Below, piece by piece: positions 10,670 through 22,049 of a stretch of DNA of 64,000 bases. The DNA comes from Acanthosepion pharaonis. Lineage: Eukaryota; Mollusca; Cephalopoda; Sepiida; Sepiidae. The position numbers were made by a program, and so were the translations under genes. The stretch's first letter is position 1. Every line of letters begins with the position of its first letter. The stretch covers positions 946,501-1,010,500 of the forward strand of contig CAHIKZ030005407.1 of assembly GCA_903632075.3 (NCBI GenBank), read 5' to 3'. The notes beneath the pieces were generated by a model. The model made no database searches, was not told the DNA's origin, and saw only the letters and a program-made list of their open reading frames with translations.

Positions 10670-11132
10670 TATTCTCATCCACAGACAGACTGTTTCGCTG
10701 TATCACAGCTCATCGTCCGGTTGCCTCTAGTTAAGATCGAAACCCGACTGAATTGGCGTCAGTTGATTCAACCACTAAGCCGTTGGCGCACGACAAGGAT
10801 GAAGGTGAATTTAAGCGTATTTATTTTTAGATAAACATACAGTGACTGAGAGAACTCGATTCGATTTACCGAAGAGTCATGCATTATTAGCCGTAATAGT
10901 CACTCTTTACAAACCCATACTTCTTCCCCAGAGAGCACAACCGAAATAAATATTTCAAGAGCATATATATTGTGATCGACAGACATATTGGGGGAAAAAA
11001 TGTATGTCAAATTTTGTGAAGTAGACCAGGCCGAGAAATTTTCAGCACCTACTTATAAATATGTGCGTATCTAAAGAGTGTTTCAATAACTTGTACCGAT
11101 TTTAAAAGTGAATTAATTTTAAGCGTCTAATG
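10258..11132. repeat. Foldback element with 125-bp inverted arms
   Basis: Positions 10258-10383 and 11006-11132 are inverted copies of each other, sharing for example TATTTATAAGTGGTGCTGAA and AATTTCTCGGCCTGGTCCA-type blocks. About 620 bp separate the arms. The interior carries a GT tract, a TA tract (10632-10666) and CACAGACAGACTGTTTCGC, a motif also found at 20874, which resembles Penelope-like terminal sequence. Confidence 0.85.
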
Positions 11133-11137
11133 ATATA

Positions 11138-11139
11138 TA

Positions 11140-11180
<41 letters not shown>
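11138..11180. repeat. (GT)n microsatellite
   Basis: GT run next to ATGTATGTAT, at the junction between the foldback and the small inverted-repeat element. Confidence 0.9.
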
Positions 11181-11181
<1 letters not shown>

Positions 11182-11184
<3 letters not shown>

Positions 11185-11311
11185 TGGGGAAAAAATGTAT
11201 GACAAAGTGGAAAAAAGTTTTCATTTGACGTGTTTCCGCCTTTAGGACTGACTACCACGAAACACGCCACACAAAAACATTTACCACTTTGTCATACATT
11301 TTTCCCCAATA
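11182..11311. repeat. Small inverted-repeat element
   Basis: TATTGGGGAAAAAATGTATG at the left is mirrored by CATACATTTTTCCCCAATA at the right, each followed inward by ACAAAGTGG or CCACTTTGT. A related pair lies at 22653-22817, and a single end at 10988. The interior includes GACGTGTTTCCGCCTTTAGG, a Penelope-terminal-like phrase. Confidence 0.75.
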
Positions 11312-11359
11312 TTGTTCTTGATATATAAAAATTTATATATCGTTATCTCATATGTGTGT

Positions 11360-11665
11360 GCGTGAGAGAGAGAGAGAGAGAAAGAGAGTTTAATTTTTCA
11401 GATAAAACTAAAAAATATATCTGTAAAAGAACAATATAAATAAATAAAAAATGAAAAACTTATCTTTGCCGACGCGTTTGATGAGCTTTACCAAGGCAGA
11501 TGTAAGGATTTAATTTTGTAAGAAGTATTTATAAACAAATGCAAAAATATCGTTAATTTTAACAAAAATTTAAATTTAAGAACGCTTATAAATATACATC
11601 TGGCGACCTGAAAATTTTAGGTAAATCATGGAGAATGCTAAGTGACGTAATTTGATGTCTAGTAA
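11360..11665 (-). repeat. Penelope-like terminal repeat, copy 1
   Basis: This region, from a (GA)n tract onward, shares blocks with 35100-35365 and 36945-37240: AAAACTTATCTT, GACGCGTTTGATGAG-type, ACAAATGCAAAAATATC and an ACTAT/AGAATGCTAAGTGA end. No protein frame is visible. It sits about 0.6 kb upstream of a GIY-YIG fragment, consistent with Penelope-type ends. Orientation is tentative. Confidence 0.5.
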
Positions 11666-12240
11666 ACAAGAATGAGTAAAAAAATTTTATTTTTGTTAAT
11701 AATATTTTTGGGGGGTTAGTTTATGTATTATATATTTTAATTAACATTTAAACATTTTCATAGTCATGTTAGGAAAGAAGTAATTCTTTCAAGAACGGAG
11801 AAATTTGAAAAAAAAAAAAGTCGCAGATTTATATTTTGATAAGATTCGATAGCGGTACTCTCAAAAATCTTCCGTCTAAGTAAGTTAACAATTTATCAAA
11901 TGCATTAGTCATACATTGAAAGAAATTCAATAGCAGCTTCGATCTAAAGAATGCCATACTTATTAAAAGTGAAATTAACTTATGAATTTATTGTTTTATT
12001 TAATCGGTAAAGTCATTTTTTCATCATTCGGAAATTTGAAAGAATGCTAACAAAAAAAATTTGGATAAACAGAATTTAATATTATTCAAAACATTTGAAA
12101 GAATTCTTGCTACTGAAATATACACCTTTTATATATTTATACATATATATATATATGCATGTATGTATGTATATGCATGTGTGTGTGTCCATTGTGTATG
12201 TTGTTGAACTACTTTAAGATGTCATGTTTATGTGTGTCAT
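11666..12240. other. Unassigned AT-rich sequence
   Basis: Very AT-rich, with TATATA and ATGTATGT runs near 12135-12185. No gene was recognised. Confidence 0.4.
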
Positions 12241-12259
12241 CTTTTTGTGATAAAATGTT

Positions 12260-12530
12260 GAGTTGGTTTATATCAGAGTGCTGATTCGCCTAAATAAAAC
12301 TGTTTATGAATTCATTTGTTCAGTCAGAAAAATATCTCTGCAAATAAGGATCAAAATGTTTTACATAGGTTATTCAACAACCACCCTTTCACGCAAGCTC
12401 ACATTCCAAAGTGCAATTAGACAACATATTAACAAGCACCACAAAAGTTATATGTGCCAACTCCTTTGTAGCAAAACTAGAATACTTCATGTATTTAATT
12501 GCAAAAATACAAATGATTATTGAAGCCATT
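12260..12530 (+). pseudogene. Penelope-like element, GIY-YIG endonuclease fragment
   Basis: The frame 12263-12523 carries FYIGYSTTTLSRKLTFQSAI, the GIY-YIG core typical of Penelope-like elements (compare YIGFTTTTLSRRL at 39139 onward), followed by a histidine-rich HINKHHKS block. The reverse transcriptase part is missing. Confidence 0.8.
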
Positions 12531-12589
12531 TACCTTCAGCTTAAGAAACAATCAATAATAAAATAACCATATTTTCTTTTTGAATGACT

Positions 12590-13130
12590 TTAATAAATCT
12601 GGATTTTGTCAAGAATCTCGAAAGAAAAATCTGCAATGTTATTGGTCCTGAGCGGACATTTCGGCTTTAGCCACTTCCCACCGTCGTCACGTGGCTTCCC
12701 CGTGTCTTTTATATAAATATTTTCAAGGTTCTGATAAACTTTTCTCTTTGGTAACTCGACCTCATGAATTTAAGTGTAATACTACATTGACAACTAAGTC
12801 TCATCATTTTACTGTTAAAATAGCCAGATGCAACCGTAAGTTATATTCTAATAGTTTCTTTTCTCGCACGTCTTGACTGTGGAACTCTCTTCCAGATTCT
12901 CTTTTTCCTATCAACTACAATCTTCATGTTTTTACAGTGAAGTTTACTCTGTACAAATGAACATGAATCAGTATTTTCTGTCTTTCTGAATCATGTTCTT
13001 TTATTATGCTTCATTCACACTGAAGCCTTCTCATCTTATTTCACTTTCTATAACTCTTTGCTTCTTAGTAGCCTTAACGCCTTGCTTGGGGTGAAATGAT
13101 AAAACAATTTTCATTAAGAAAATAAATGGA
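12590..13130 (+). pseudogene. LINE-J C-terminal fragment
   Basis: Blocks in order: an N.IGPE-type segment, CLLYKYFQGSDKLFSLVTRP, HHFTVKIARCNRKLYSNSFF, then LWNSLPDS and the 3' UTR ending in CCTTGCTTGGGGTGAAATGA and an A-rich end. A stop interrupts FSRTS. It faces another LINE-J copy on the other strand at 13240-14080. Confidence 0.85.
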
Positions 13131-13239
13131 TTTAGTTTTTTAAAACAACGATCTGCTAAAACAACACTTCATATATGAGAGCAAATTAGATTAAATTAAG
13201 TCGATCTAATTTTTTCTATTTTTCATTGATTTTTTTAAA

Positions 13240-14080
13240 CAGTTCACATCATGCAAGGCAGCAAATCCACTAAGACACAAGGGGGTTAGTGAATGTGAAA
13301 GAATAAGAACAAGCAAAACATTATTAAGGAGCGTCACCAACAGAAAAACAACCAAAAAGACCTTAGATAACGATTGACATTGCATTTAACTTTTTAAAGA
13401 TCAAAGTTGACTGGAAAGCATGGAACCAGAAGAGAATTCCACAAGCGAGAAGTGCGATAGAAAAAACTGTTAGCATAGAACTTCCGGTTACATCTAGCCA
13501 ATTCAAATATGAATTGGTGAGACCTATCCGCCAATCTAGTAGTGCGCTTAAATTCATAAAATCTCGGTGCCATAGCGGAGAGTTCATCCGAACTATTACC
13601 ATGGAAATATTTATTTTAAAAAAAAGGCACAGGAAGTTACATTATGGCAGTGGAAAAGTGGCTGAAGCCGAGACGACAAGTTAAGATCAATAATATTGCT
13701 GATTCTTTTTTGGGGTTTTATCAAAATCTCTAAATATGCAGCAGGATCACTGGGCCAGATGTGTCAGCAATATTTAAAGCATGGACGAAAGGTAGACTTA
13801 AAAATTTGTAAGATAGATTCTGAAGAAAAAAAATTGTCTAACACGACACAGTGAATAAACTTTCTTAGCAGCAGGCCTAGCAATTGATTCAATATAATCT
13901 ACCCACTTTATGTCAACCGAGAATATTATTCCGAGAAAGTACAACGAGTTATTCTCCTGGAGGTTAGCATTGCAGATAAAAAGCAGAAAAGAGTCTCTCA
14001 GATGATTAGTAAAGAGAGGTTTTGTTTTGGAAACGTTAAAGTCAACATGCCAATGATTGCCAAGTTTTTAGATCAGCGGT
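13240..14080 (-). pseudogene. LINE-J C-terminal half, reverse strand
   Basis: Read on the reverse strand from 14080, it contains RT-distal blocks (an FNVSKTK-like start, SERLFSA, an IGPD region), then an open stretch at 13602-13363 with MVIVRMNSPLWHRDFMNLSA and LINSYLNWLDV-type segments, ending in the LINE-J 3' tail near 13250. Frames are broken in at least three places. Confidence 0.8.
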
Positions 14081-14084
14081 AAAC

Positions 14085-14310
14085 AAAGGTAACAGCAATT
14101 CGACCTAGCTAACCAGACCCTTCCTTTGTAGCTAAATAGCACGTCAGGCTATATGACGGCTCCGTGTAGGATACGGGTTCAATTTCTGTCGGAGGACACA
14201 TATTTTCTATGAAATTTCTAGGACATTTAGACTGGTAAATGTTGTTAATACTGTTTATTATGAACAGAGGATTTACTTAAATATTTGTATCTATAAAAAT
14301 AACCTATAAA
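14085..14310 (+). repeat. SINE-C (tRNA-derived), copy 1
   Basis: A tRNA-like head (TTTGTAGCTAAATAGCACG as A box region, ACGGGTTCAATTTCTGTC as B box region) is followed by a body with ATTTTCTATGAAATTTCTAG, ACATTTAGACTGGTAAATG and ATATTTGTATCTATAAA. The same head and body make up both arms of the palindrome at 37281-38003. Confidence 0.8.
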
Positions 14311-14339
14311 CAGAAAATATATTAAAAAAATATATATTC

Positions 14340-15040
14340 TTCTATGTGTAACGTCCTTTCAGGACATAGGCGATCATGGATCTCCACAACTTCCTACACT
14401 TTGAGCTTGACCTTCGCTGCCTTAACCGTTGTAATAAATATGGCGACAAAGATGAGGACAATAGTCCGAATAATGTAAATAGTGTACATAATACCTCATC
14501 TCAGAAATATAAACAGATACTGAACCATATTTCTGTTGCTTCTAGTTTTCTCTTCATCCGTGGGAAGATTGTACAGCATTCACTGCTATATAAGAGAGTG
14601 AATATCACATAGTAATCCAGCACTCTATTCTTTGTTTTTAACGAAATTGTTTTTTTTGTGGGGGGAGTTGTGTTTTTTTTTTTTTTTTTTTTGGTTTTTT
14701 GTCTCTCAGCACTTTTCTTAGATTTTGGAATGCATTTTCTATCCACTGTTAAAACATTTTCAAGATATTTAAAATTTTGTACTTGCTTGATGTTGACATT
14801 TCTAATTTGTAACTCGCATCCTTTTTTCTGTCTTCTTGCAGTTGATCGTTAGTCCTTTTTTCGCTTTCATTTTCTACCCTATCTAGGATGTCCTGTAGTT
14901 TTCTTTCCGTGTCAGTCACCAACAGAGTGTTATCTGCGTATCTTATATTAAGATTAAACCCACCGATAATAAATCCTAGTATAGTCTCCAGCTCTCTTAG
15001 GATAAGTTTCGATATGAAACAGTTAACCTACAAGAGAGTG
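14340..15040 (-). pseudogene. LINE-E fragment with RT core remnant
   Basis: The reverse strand gives IRYADNTLLVTDTERKLQD, the RT catalytic box (YADD changed to YADN), near 14950. It is followed by the LQI/NYLE region and KKRVLDYYVIFTLLYSSECC at 14640. A poly(T) run at 14669-14692 has expanded inside the element. Frames are broken. Confidence 0.8.
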
Positions 15041-15900
15041 TGGTACGTGTATCTTCGTAACATCGAAGATGAATTAATTCGACGGTAAATAATGTAAATA
15101 ATTCTACTGAAATATTTAAATAAAATTAGCTTTAGAATTCTGACTCCAGTTTTATTTTCGAATGTTTGTAATTATTTCCTTGAGTTACTTATATATATTT
15201 TTTAAATATTGATGCATTAAACTTATTTCAAATATCGAAAACAAAATTTGACATTCTTTCATTCTTTATTACTTTTTATTGTGAGAATTTCTTCTCACAC
15301 AGTTCAACCTTTGGCAGAGACAAGAAAAGACATACAATCAACAAGGCCTACCTTAAAACTTAAAACAAATTTTATTGCATCCTTGCAAAAAAAGATTATG
15401 CTCTTTTTGCCCCTGTGAACAAGGTGGGGTAGTTTCTTCAAAGAATATGTAGTGACTTTTCCTTCTGTAGGACTCAATTGGTCTCTACGAAGTTGGAGAA
15501 GCAGGAACTTGCTGGTCGTTGCTGGAGCATTACCATTTCGGTTGCTGAAGTTGAAACTCGGCTATTGTCGAGATCATGCAGAAAGTTCTTCGTGTTGAAC
15601 GTACACATTTGACGACAGTCAATAAATGACTGAATTATACAGCCTTGAAAGTATTGAAGAAGCTGGAACATGACGTCGTCTCAGGAGCATTACCATTTTG
15701 GTTGATGAAGAAGAATCATTGCCTAATTATTTAGGCTTGATTTTGGGCGCTAAAGGCCCTTTCAAAGAGATTCAAAAATGAGTTCTGACATTTCCAATAT
15801 TTTGCAGCAACTGACTCAAAAGGGCACGGGCCGTTGAAAAAAATGCCCGCGAAAAACAGTCAAATTCGACCAATGAGATTGGTCGTTACAATTTAACCAA
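15041..15900. other. Unassigned sequence with a 26-bp imperfect direct repeat
   Basis: GGAGCATTACCATTT followed by GGTTG and TGAAG occurs near 15523 and again near 15687. No protein or known repeat was recognised. Confidence 0.4.
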
Positions 15901-15940
15901 TAGTAAAATGACTGCTGAAAATATTTAAAACACGTCAAAT

Positions 15941-16120
15941 GAATAAAGAGGGAAGAGAGTAGAATAAAGAGGGGAGAATAAAGTGAGAAGTGGGAGAATA
16001 AAGAGGGAATAGAGGAGAATAAAGACGGAAGAGAGAAGAATAAAGAGGGAAGGGAGGAAAATAAAGTGGAAAGAGAGGAGAATAAAGTGGGAAGAGAGAA
16101 GAATAAAAAGAGAAGAAAGA
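15941..16120 (+). repeat. Purine-rich minisatellite (AGAATAAAGAGGGAAGAG-type)
   Basis: About ten imperfect units of 17-20 bp containing GAATAAAG and GGGAAGAGAG. Nearly all purine on the + strand. The open frame on the other strand (LLSSLFILL runs) is an artefact. Confidence 0.9.
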
Positions 16121-17030
16121 TTGTGGATTGATTTACGGCTTATCAAATCTTTGTGGATTACTTAAAGCCGAAACCTTTTTTCGTAAGAATATTGTTAGCT
16201 GGTTGATTTTATTTTAACAGCATATCTCCCTCTATGGTTTAATCCATGAATAACCACGAAAAGACACACACACACACACAAAGAATCCTGGGAATGTACG
16301 TGTTCATAATGATTTGCTGTTTTCACCAAATGACATCCATTTTTTTAATAGGTATTGAACTAACGTAGCAAAATATATATAAGTTGAATGTATCTACTTT
16401 GGATCCGAATCAATGGTGGATCAATGTATTTTATCCTTAGTTCATTGATTGGAATGTGACAAATGATTCTTATTTTGAAAGAAACTGCTTTGATCTTTCC
16501 AGTGATATTTAAACTCACATATTGACATTGAGTACCATTTTTTTAAACACTAGGGAAAGGCTTATGCCTTTCAAATAATCATAGATATTATTTCGATGAT
16601 CGATTCACATTGTACACAAAACGAAAGCAAACATTTCCTCATTCAAATTAAAAGTTAATACCATCTGTATTGGAAAAATGGATTTGCAGATCACAAAATT
16701 AGTGCTAAAAGCAATTGACAGCCACTGAATCCCAACTTGGAAATTTCAACACCATTTTCAAACTAGGAGTGAACTACATCTGTAGTGATATCAATATCTG
16801 ATTAAATGGAAAACAGCTGACCTGTCAAAAAATAGATTCGGACATTTATTTTTTCCAGGTGGTTTTCAGTAAATGAAGTGGTCTTCACAAGTATACTTCA
16901 ACCGTCCCTCACAAAGAGAAGACACTTAATGGCGATAAATTACTTTTGTAGACAAAGATGACAAGACAAAGTTCTCTATAAGACAGTGGCCACTTACCGC
17001 GAAAAAGTCAGATAGACTGAGGGGGGGCAC
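16121..17030. other. Unassigned AT-rich sequence
   Basis: No gene or known repeat was recognised; there is a short CA tract near 16265. Confidence 0.4.
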
Positions 17031-17039
17031 GGAGGACGA

Positions 17040-17290
17040 GTGTAAGGAAAGACGCCCGTTAGACTGTTCACCTCCCCCCTCACCTATGCCTCATTTCGGT
17101 TTCGCTCGTCTATAGCAGTAGGTTACAACCCGAGAATAAAATCTAGTACCCTGCTAGAAATTGTCATGGTTTTCATTCGTTGGTAACGATCTGGCCGAAG
17201 GGTTATTTTCAAGCCACAATGGTTTGACTGGAAGAAGTTGCTCCCTGTCAACGAACCTGAGGTCTTGTCTAAGCTTCAATGCTACACATC
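17040..17290 (+). repeat. Dispersed repeat of unknown class, copy 2
   Basis: Second copy of the repeat at 1-240, in the same orientation, with matching edges (ACGCCCGTTAGACTGTTC at the left, TGCTACAC at the right). Confidence 0.6.
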
Positions 17291-17364
17291 TTACTCATAG
17301 AAAGTTTATAAATAATGCTTATCATTAACATTGAGATTGTTTTCCGTAATTTCTAACTAAATAA

Positions 17365-17425
17365 TACAGTGGGAAAACAACTGAAGCCGAGATGCCAGGT
17401 CAGGGCCGATAACATTACAGATTCT
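17365..17425 (-). pseudogene. Short LINE-J scrap
   Basis: On the reverse strand it encodes IGPDLASRLQLF, the conserved block after the RT core, in about 60 bases only. Confidence 0.6.
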
Positions 17426-17429
17426 GGTT

Positions 17430-18430
17430 TTTTAGTGGGGAAGGGGCAATCATTATATGTTTACATTTGCTTTGTTGATGTTGAGGAAAACATTTTATTA
17501 TTTAATCGTCCTAGGCTTTCGAATTTACACCCGTAGGTACTGTTCCGTCAGGACAGGTTGATTTTTCCCTTCTTTTAGCAAATCATCATTGCACTCAGTG
17601 CAAAAGCTGGAATTTAATATGATAAGTAACGCCACCATAACCCATAATTCATAGCTTTTACCAATTTTTGAGCATTTAGCTTTAAATATCGTCTGAAAAA
17701 TTTACAGAAATACCTAATTTCCGCAGGTTTGCTTACAACCTGACTTCAAAATTTTAGTTATTTCAAGAATAAATCCAAAAAAAGTTGATGTTTTTGCATT
17801 AGATACATTGAATTAAAATATGTATTCAAACTTGAATTCTAATTATGAGTCACCACAAGCAAATTATGCAATTTCTTTACTGTATTCGATAAGTAAAAAC
17901 TAAAAAAAAAACTGTAAAGAATCACAAAAAAGGTTACTGAATGATTAACATGTGTGAGATCATAATAAAAACAAAAAAAAACATTAAAGGTTTATATAAC
18001 ATAATACTTCTGGGCACAAACTATACGACAAAATGTTTTAAATTTGCATTGTTTATTGAAAATCGCACTAAGACTAATGCACTGTATAATATATTACATA
18101 ATTATATAGCTAAATTGTACAGTATAATTTCCCTTTGAAGTAATGAAGGCCATATTTGATGACACAATGATTTAGTAATATGCTTGTGCCATGCATCTTG
18201 TCCATATAAAATTTGAAAATCTTAAGTAAATTATAAATTTTATATAAGGCCTTGCGATAAGGCTTTCACTGATCACCGGAATGAAATTCCAACGTTCCAA
18301 TTTTGAACCTAAACTTAATCTTTTAAATTAGTTTCCTAGAAAAAAAACGGTAACGATTTTGAAAAAATATTTTGTGTCACTATTTATCATGTAAAACCCC
18401 AACTTTCAAATTGAGTGTAATCCGGCGGTT
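17430..18430. other. Unassigned AT-rich sequence
   Basis: Nothing recognised; extremely AT-rich between 17750 and 18300. Confidence 0.4.
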
Positions 18431-18470
18431 CCAAAATCGACTTGCCCTACTGTTCCATTACTGACATCTT

Positions 18471-18659
18471 ATGTTACATATTCGTTTTTTTTCTTCTGAT
18501 ATTTCAAACATTGTTCGAACCTATAAATGGAAAAGTCCCGATGGTCCTCATACACTTGATGACGTAATAAAATCAGTAGCTTCAGTGTTGCATGAAAACG
18601 GAATTCTCGAATCGGGAGTAACTGAAACTAAGATAGCCTTCAGTATACTGAGTATGTAA
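18471..18659 (+). other. Protein-like 62-codon open frame, unrecognised
   Basis: The frame has balanced composition (IVRTYKWKSPDGPHTLDDVI, then ASVLHENGILESGVTETKIA) unlike the surrounding AT-rich noise. A pyrimidine run precedes its start. I recognise no family. It could be a transposon or pseudogene scrap or a lone exon; no donor site is evident before its TAA. Confidence 0.25.
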
Positions 18660-18664
18660 ATTTA

Positions 18665-19465
18665 AAAGAAACAAGGTGGGGTAAATTACTGTTGGCTACA
18701 TTAAAACGCGTAAAGTTTTTTTCACCGAGAAACCAAAGGAAGAATTTTTTTTAAAATCTACCTCCTTACGGAATCAAAGCATATATTTGGCATATCACCA
18801 AAATAAATATATTTTCGCCCTTTAGAGTGCCAAAACGTTTTTGATTGAAGCCCCACGTCATGGGAAGAAAACGATGTGTAGGTTCAGACGTGTCTGCTGC
18901 TACGTCATTCAAATTTATCTATGGGTGTGCCTGAACCAACGGGCTTGGCTCTGACTGCAAGTTAAAACTCAGTTAATGTTCTTCATTTCTTCACTAAATT
19001 TTCTGTCATTGACAGCTTTGTTTCAAGCAGCCGATATATGGAACTGTGACGTAAATTACAACTGTTCAGAAACTGAGAATTGCTGTGAAAGGAAGCAAAC
19101 AATTTGGATTTCTTACTTTTGTTAAGTGTAGCGAATTATGTGCTGCTGTTTTGTCATTGGTACTCTTGTTCTTCTCTTGCTGGTATTTCAAAGAAAGGAA
19201 TACTGAATGAGCCAATTTAATCGTTTTAGAGAAGTGACCCATCTGGATAAAAGACAAAAGAATTCTTTCGAGAATTCATAAAACGGTGAAGTTGTACAAT
19301 TAGCACTGTGACTAGAACATTTTTTCCAAATATTCTCATATTGCTAAAAATTAACCATTCCAGACTGCGAATAGCACATCTGCATTTACCTTTATTATTA
19401 AATATTATAAAAGTTCATAGGGGGTCTACTTTGCCGTGTAGATTAATTGTAAATCAATCCCCCAC
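18665..19465. other. Unassigned sequence
   Basis: No supported feature; a 63-codon frame on the reverse strand (19066-19257) has no recognisable content. Confidence 0.35.
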
Positions 19466-19470
19466 TACGG

Positions 19471-19765
19471 GCTTAGGGCCACATAACGTTGAAACGCCGG
19501 TTTCCGTACGATCACCAAAGTTAAGCAAGGTCGAGCCTGGTCAATACCGAAATGGGCGATCGCTTAGGAATACCAGATACTGTAAGCTTGGATGTGCAGG
19601 TGGTGTAATGGATGATGGTTTGGAGTTGTTAATCGGAGAGTCGAGTTCCAATTCTAGTTAGGTTCGTTATAGCCACTTACGTGCAAATAACCTTGGGAAA
19701 AATATAAATCCACTTCTTCTCCCCCAACTATAGGTTAATTAGTAAGACTTGTATCACTAAAACCA
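19471..19765 (+). repeat. SINE-B: 5S-rRNA-headed SINE, copy 2
   Basis: Positions 19471-19589 are a 119-nt 5S-like head: GCTTAGGGCC start, GATCACCAAAGTTAAGCAAG, GGAATACCAG, ending CTGTAAGCTT. It is fused to the SINE body with GTGCAGGTGGTGTAATGGAT, GAGTCGAGTTCCAATTC and CAAATAACCTTGGG. The head length equals a whole 5S rRNA, so the element began from a complete 5S transcript. Both pieces read in the same orientation. Confidence 0.88.
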
Positions 19766-20119
19766 TTAATTACTTTAAAAAAATATGCGTAAAAATGTAA
19801 TTCATAATCTAGAATATTTAATTCCTAGGAATACATGAAAAAAAGCACTTCAGATTACGATACTTCATTAAAAACATTTTGTATTTTAGGAAATCACAAA
19901 TTTTATTTTCGCTAACGTAGTGGGGTCAATTTACAAATTGAACCCCACCATTAATTTTTCTAAAACATTTTTTTTTTAAATCTCATATTCGTGGTCTGGA
20001 GTACTTCATAGTAATATGAAGAAAATTTATAGTAATATGAAGAAAAAATTGAAAAGCTGATTCAGATCACAGTTTGATTGAGTGATTAATTTGCTTTTTA
20101 ACAACTTATCAAATTTAAA

Positions 20120-20384
20120 TTACCATTTAAAGCCAAAAAATACTTTTAGATTGTAATAACAATTTACTGATACAAGTCCTACTAACTAACCTATAGTTAG
20201 GGAAGCAGAGGTAGATTAATTGTTTTCCCAAGGGTATTTGCATGTAGGTGAATATAACGAACCCAACAGGAATTTGAACTCTGCTCTCCAATTTTCAATT
20301 CCGAGCCGTTATTCATTACACCACCAGCACACCCGAGCTTATATCACCTGGTATTCCGAAGCAGTCATCCATCTAGTTACTGGT
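20120..20384 (-). repeat. SINE-B, copy 3, 5S head truncated
   Basis: The reverse strand shows the body with ACACCACCAGC/GGTGTAATGAATAACGG, CAAATACCCTTGGG and a tail with TATTTTTTGGCTTTAAATGG. Only about the last 50 nt of the 5S head remain at its right end. Confidence 0.8.
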
Positions 20385-20689
20385 CTTCTCTATTGTGCAA
20401 GATGGCCGCTGTCACTGCAAGACTTTGTTTTCTTTTTATATCCTGTTGGGTGTCGATCCCCCTACCCCATTAGAAAATCTTAATGAGGGAACTGGTTTAG
20501 TCTCTGATGACCCGATCATGCAGCAAGTAATATCGGCCTACATGGTACCAATAGTTAGTTGATTTTGTTTAGCAGCATAACAACACCTCTATGGGTTATT
20601 TAATCTCGAAATCTAAATGTTTTGAAAGCGATTTTTTGGCTTGAATTAAATATATTTTGAACGCAATTGCATATCTTCAATTACAGATA

Positions 20690-20862
20690 AAATGTATTGT
20701 TGGCCATTTTGTCATAGAATGTACTGTTGGTAATTTTACTATAAAATGTATTGTTGGTTATTTTGCTTTAAAAATGTATTGTTGGTCATTTTACTATAAA
20801 TAAGTATCATTGGTCATTTTACTATAAATAAGTATCATTGGTCATTTTACTATATAAAAATA
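20690..20862 (+). repeat. 33-bp minisatellite
   Basis: About six imperfect units of TGTATTGTTGGTCATTTTAC plus TATAAA-like filler; later units change to AAGTATCATTGGTC. Confidence 0.88.
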
Positions 20863-20912
20863 ATTGTCATCCACAGACAGACTGTTTCGCAGCTCATCAG
20901 TGTGGCTAGACA

Positions 20913-21072
20913 TACTGTCATACCCAGGGGCACCCCGAGGCGGTGTAATGGTTAGCAAGCTTGTCTCGCTAGCGCAATGAGTAGTGAGTTCGATCCTTAC
21001 TGGGTGCCCCATACTTTCGGCCTTGTGTCACATCTAAGCTACGCTTGGAAAATCTCTACTGTCATACCCAGG
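20913..21072 (+). repeat. SINE-A, copy 2, with target-site duplication
   Basis: The body 20929-21056 has GGTGTAATGGTTAGCAAGC (A box region) and GAGTTCGATCC (B box). It ends CTTGGAAAATC and is flanked by a perfect 16-bp duplication TACTGTCATACCCAGG (20913-20928, 21057-21072). Compared with copy 1, the stretch between the boxes is shortened. Confidence 0.93.
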
Positions 21073-21074
21073 AC

Positions 21075-21640
21075 TGGTACCAGAAGCATATGTAGAATTA
21101 CCTGACATAAAATAAATGGGTAAAGTATGCTTACTGTCAGATATGGGCACATGCTGAGTTCATTTCAGAAAAGAGGGATTACTTTGCTTATCAGAATTAT
21201 ATTTCTTTGACGTTTGAATATTTTCTAGCATAAGGAATCCAACTAATAATTTGTTCTTTGGTAGATAAGATTTTCTACTGATGTTTCGATATCTGTTTAC
21301 ATGTTATTAGAGGAGGAATGTCAAAGTTCAGTTTGGTGTCGTCATTTTTCTCCATCATCTTCCTCCTTATTGCATTATTATTTAGCATCCACTCATATGT
21401 TTTACTTGTTAAACTTTGTGGTCACTATATTTGAAAATTTTAACTTTTTTATTCAAATACATTTCCTATTACTGTTAATACATCTATCTGGCTCAAAATT
21501 GTATATTTCTCAATTATAAAAATGTATTTAGCACATTTATCTACCAGAAAGAAAACTAACTTGTCCGATCAAATTCGGCCCACTTACCCCAACGATAGGT
21601 AAGTTAGTATACATTTCCGAATATTTAAATGATAATAAAA
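21075..21640. other. Unassigned AT-rich sequence
   Basis: No supported feature. Confidence 0.4.
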
Positions 21641-21830
21641 TTAACTGGAGGGGTAGAGGAAAGCAACGTATAATCTACCTAATAGTCTTGTGGAAATCAT
21701 TGTTAGAATAGGGATTAGGAGATATACCGAAAAGACAAACTTTACTAAGAGCGACAAAGGACAGGTAACTGTGAAGAGCCATAATCGTGCACGTTCTAAA
21801 AGCACATGATATCTAGAATAATGTTTGGAA
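21640..21830 (+). pseudogene. LINE-E C-terminal end
   Basis: The + strand encodes GRGKQRIIYLIVLW, RQTLLRATKDR and RAIIVHVLKAH-type blocks, the last segment of the LINE-E protein, interrupted by stops. Confidence 0.7.
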
Positions 21831-22049
21831 TTTAAACAATCCATTCAATGGAAGTATTTTTCCCTAGTAACTTTTAGCCATATTTGCGTTTTGATGAATT
21901 AATTTAATCAGAAGTTACAGCTATTTAAACGGTTTTTGTTTTTGTTTTTTGTTTTTTTCAAACTAGCCCAGGGCTCCCCACTGTTGCTTCATCCATGAAA
22001 TCTCCAGTGCATATACGGATTTTCGTTCAATGGTGGCAGGTCGCTGTTA

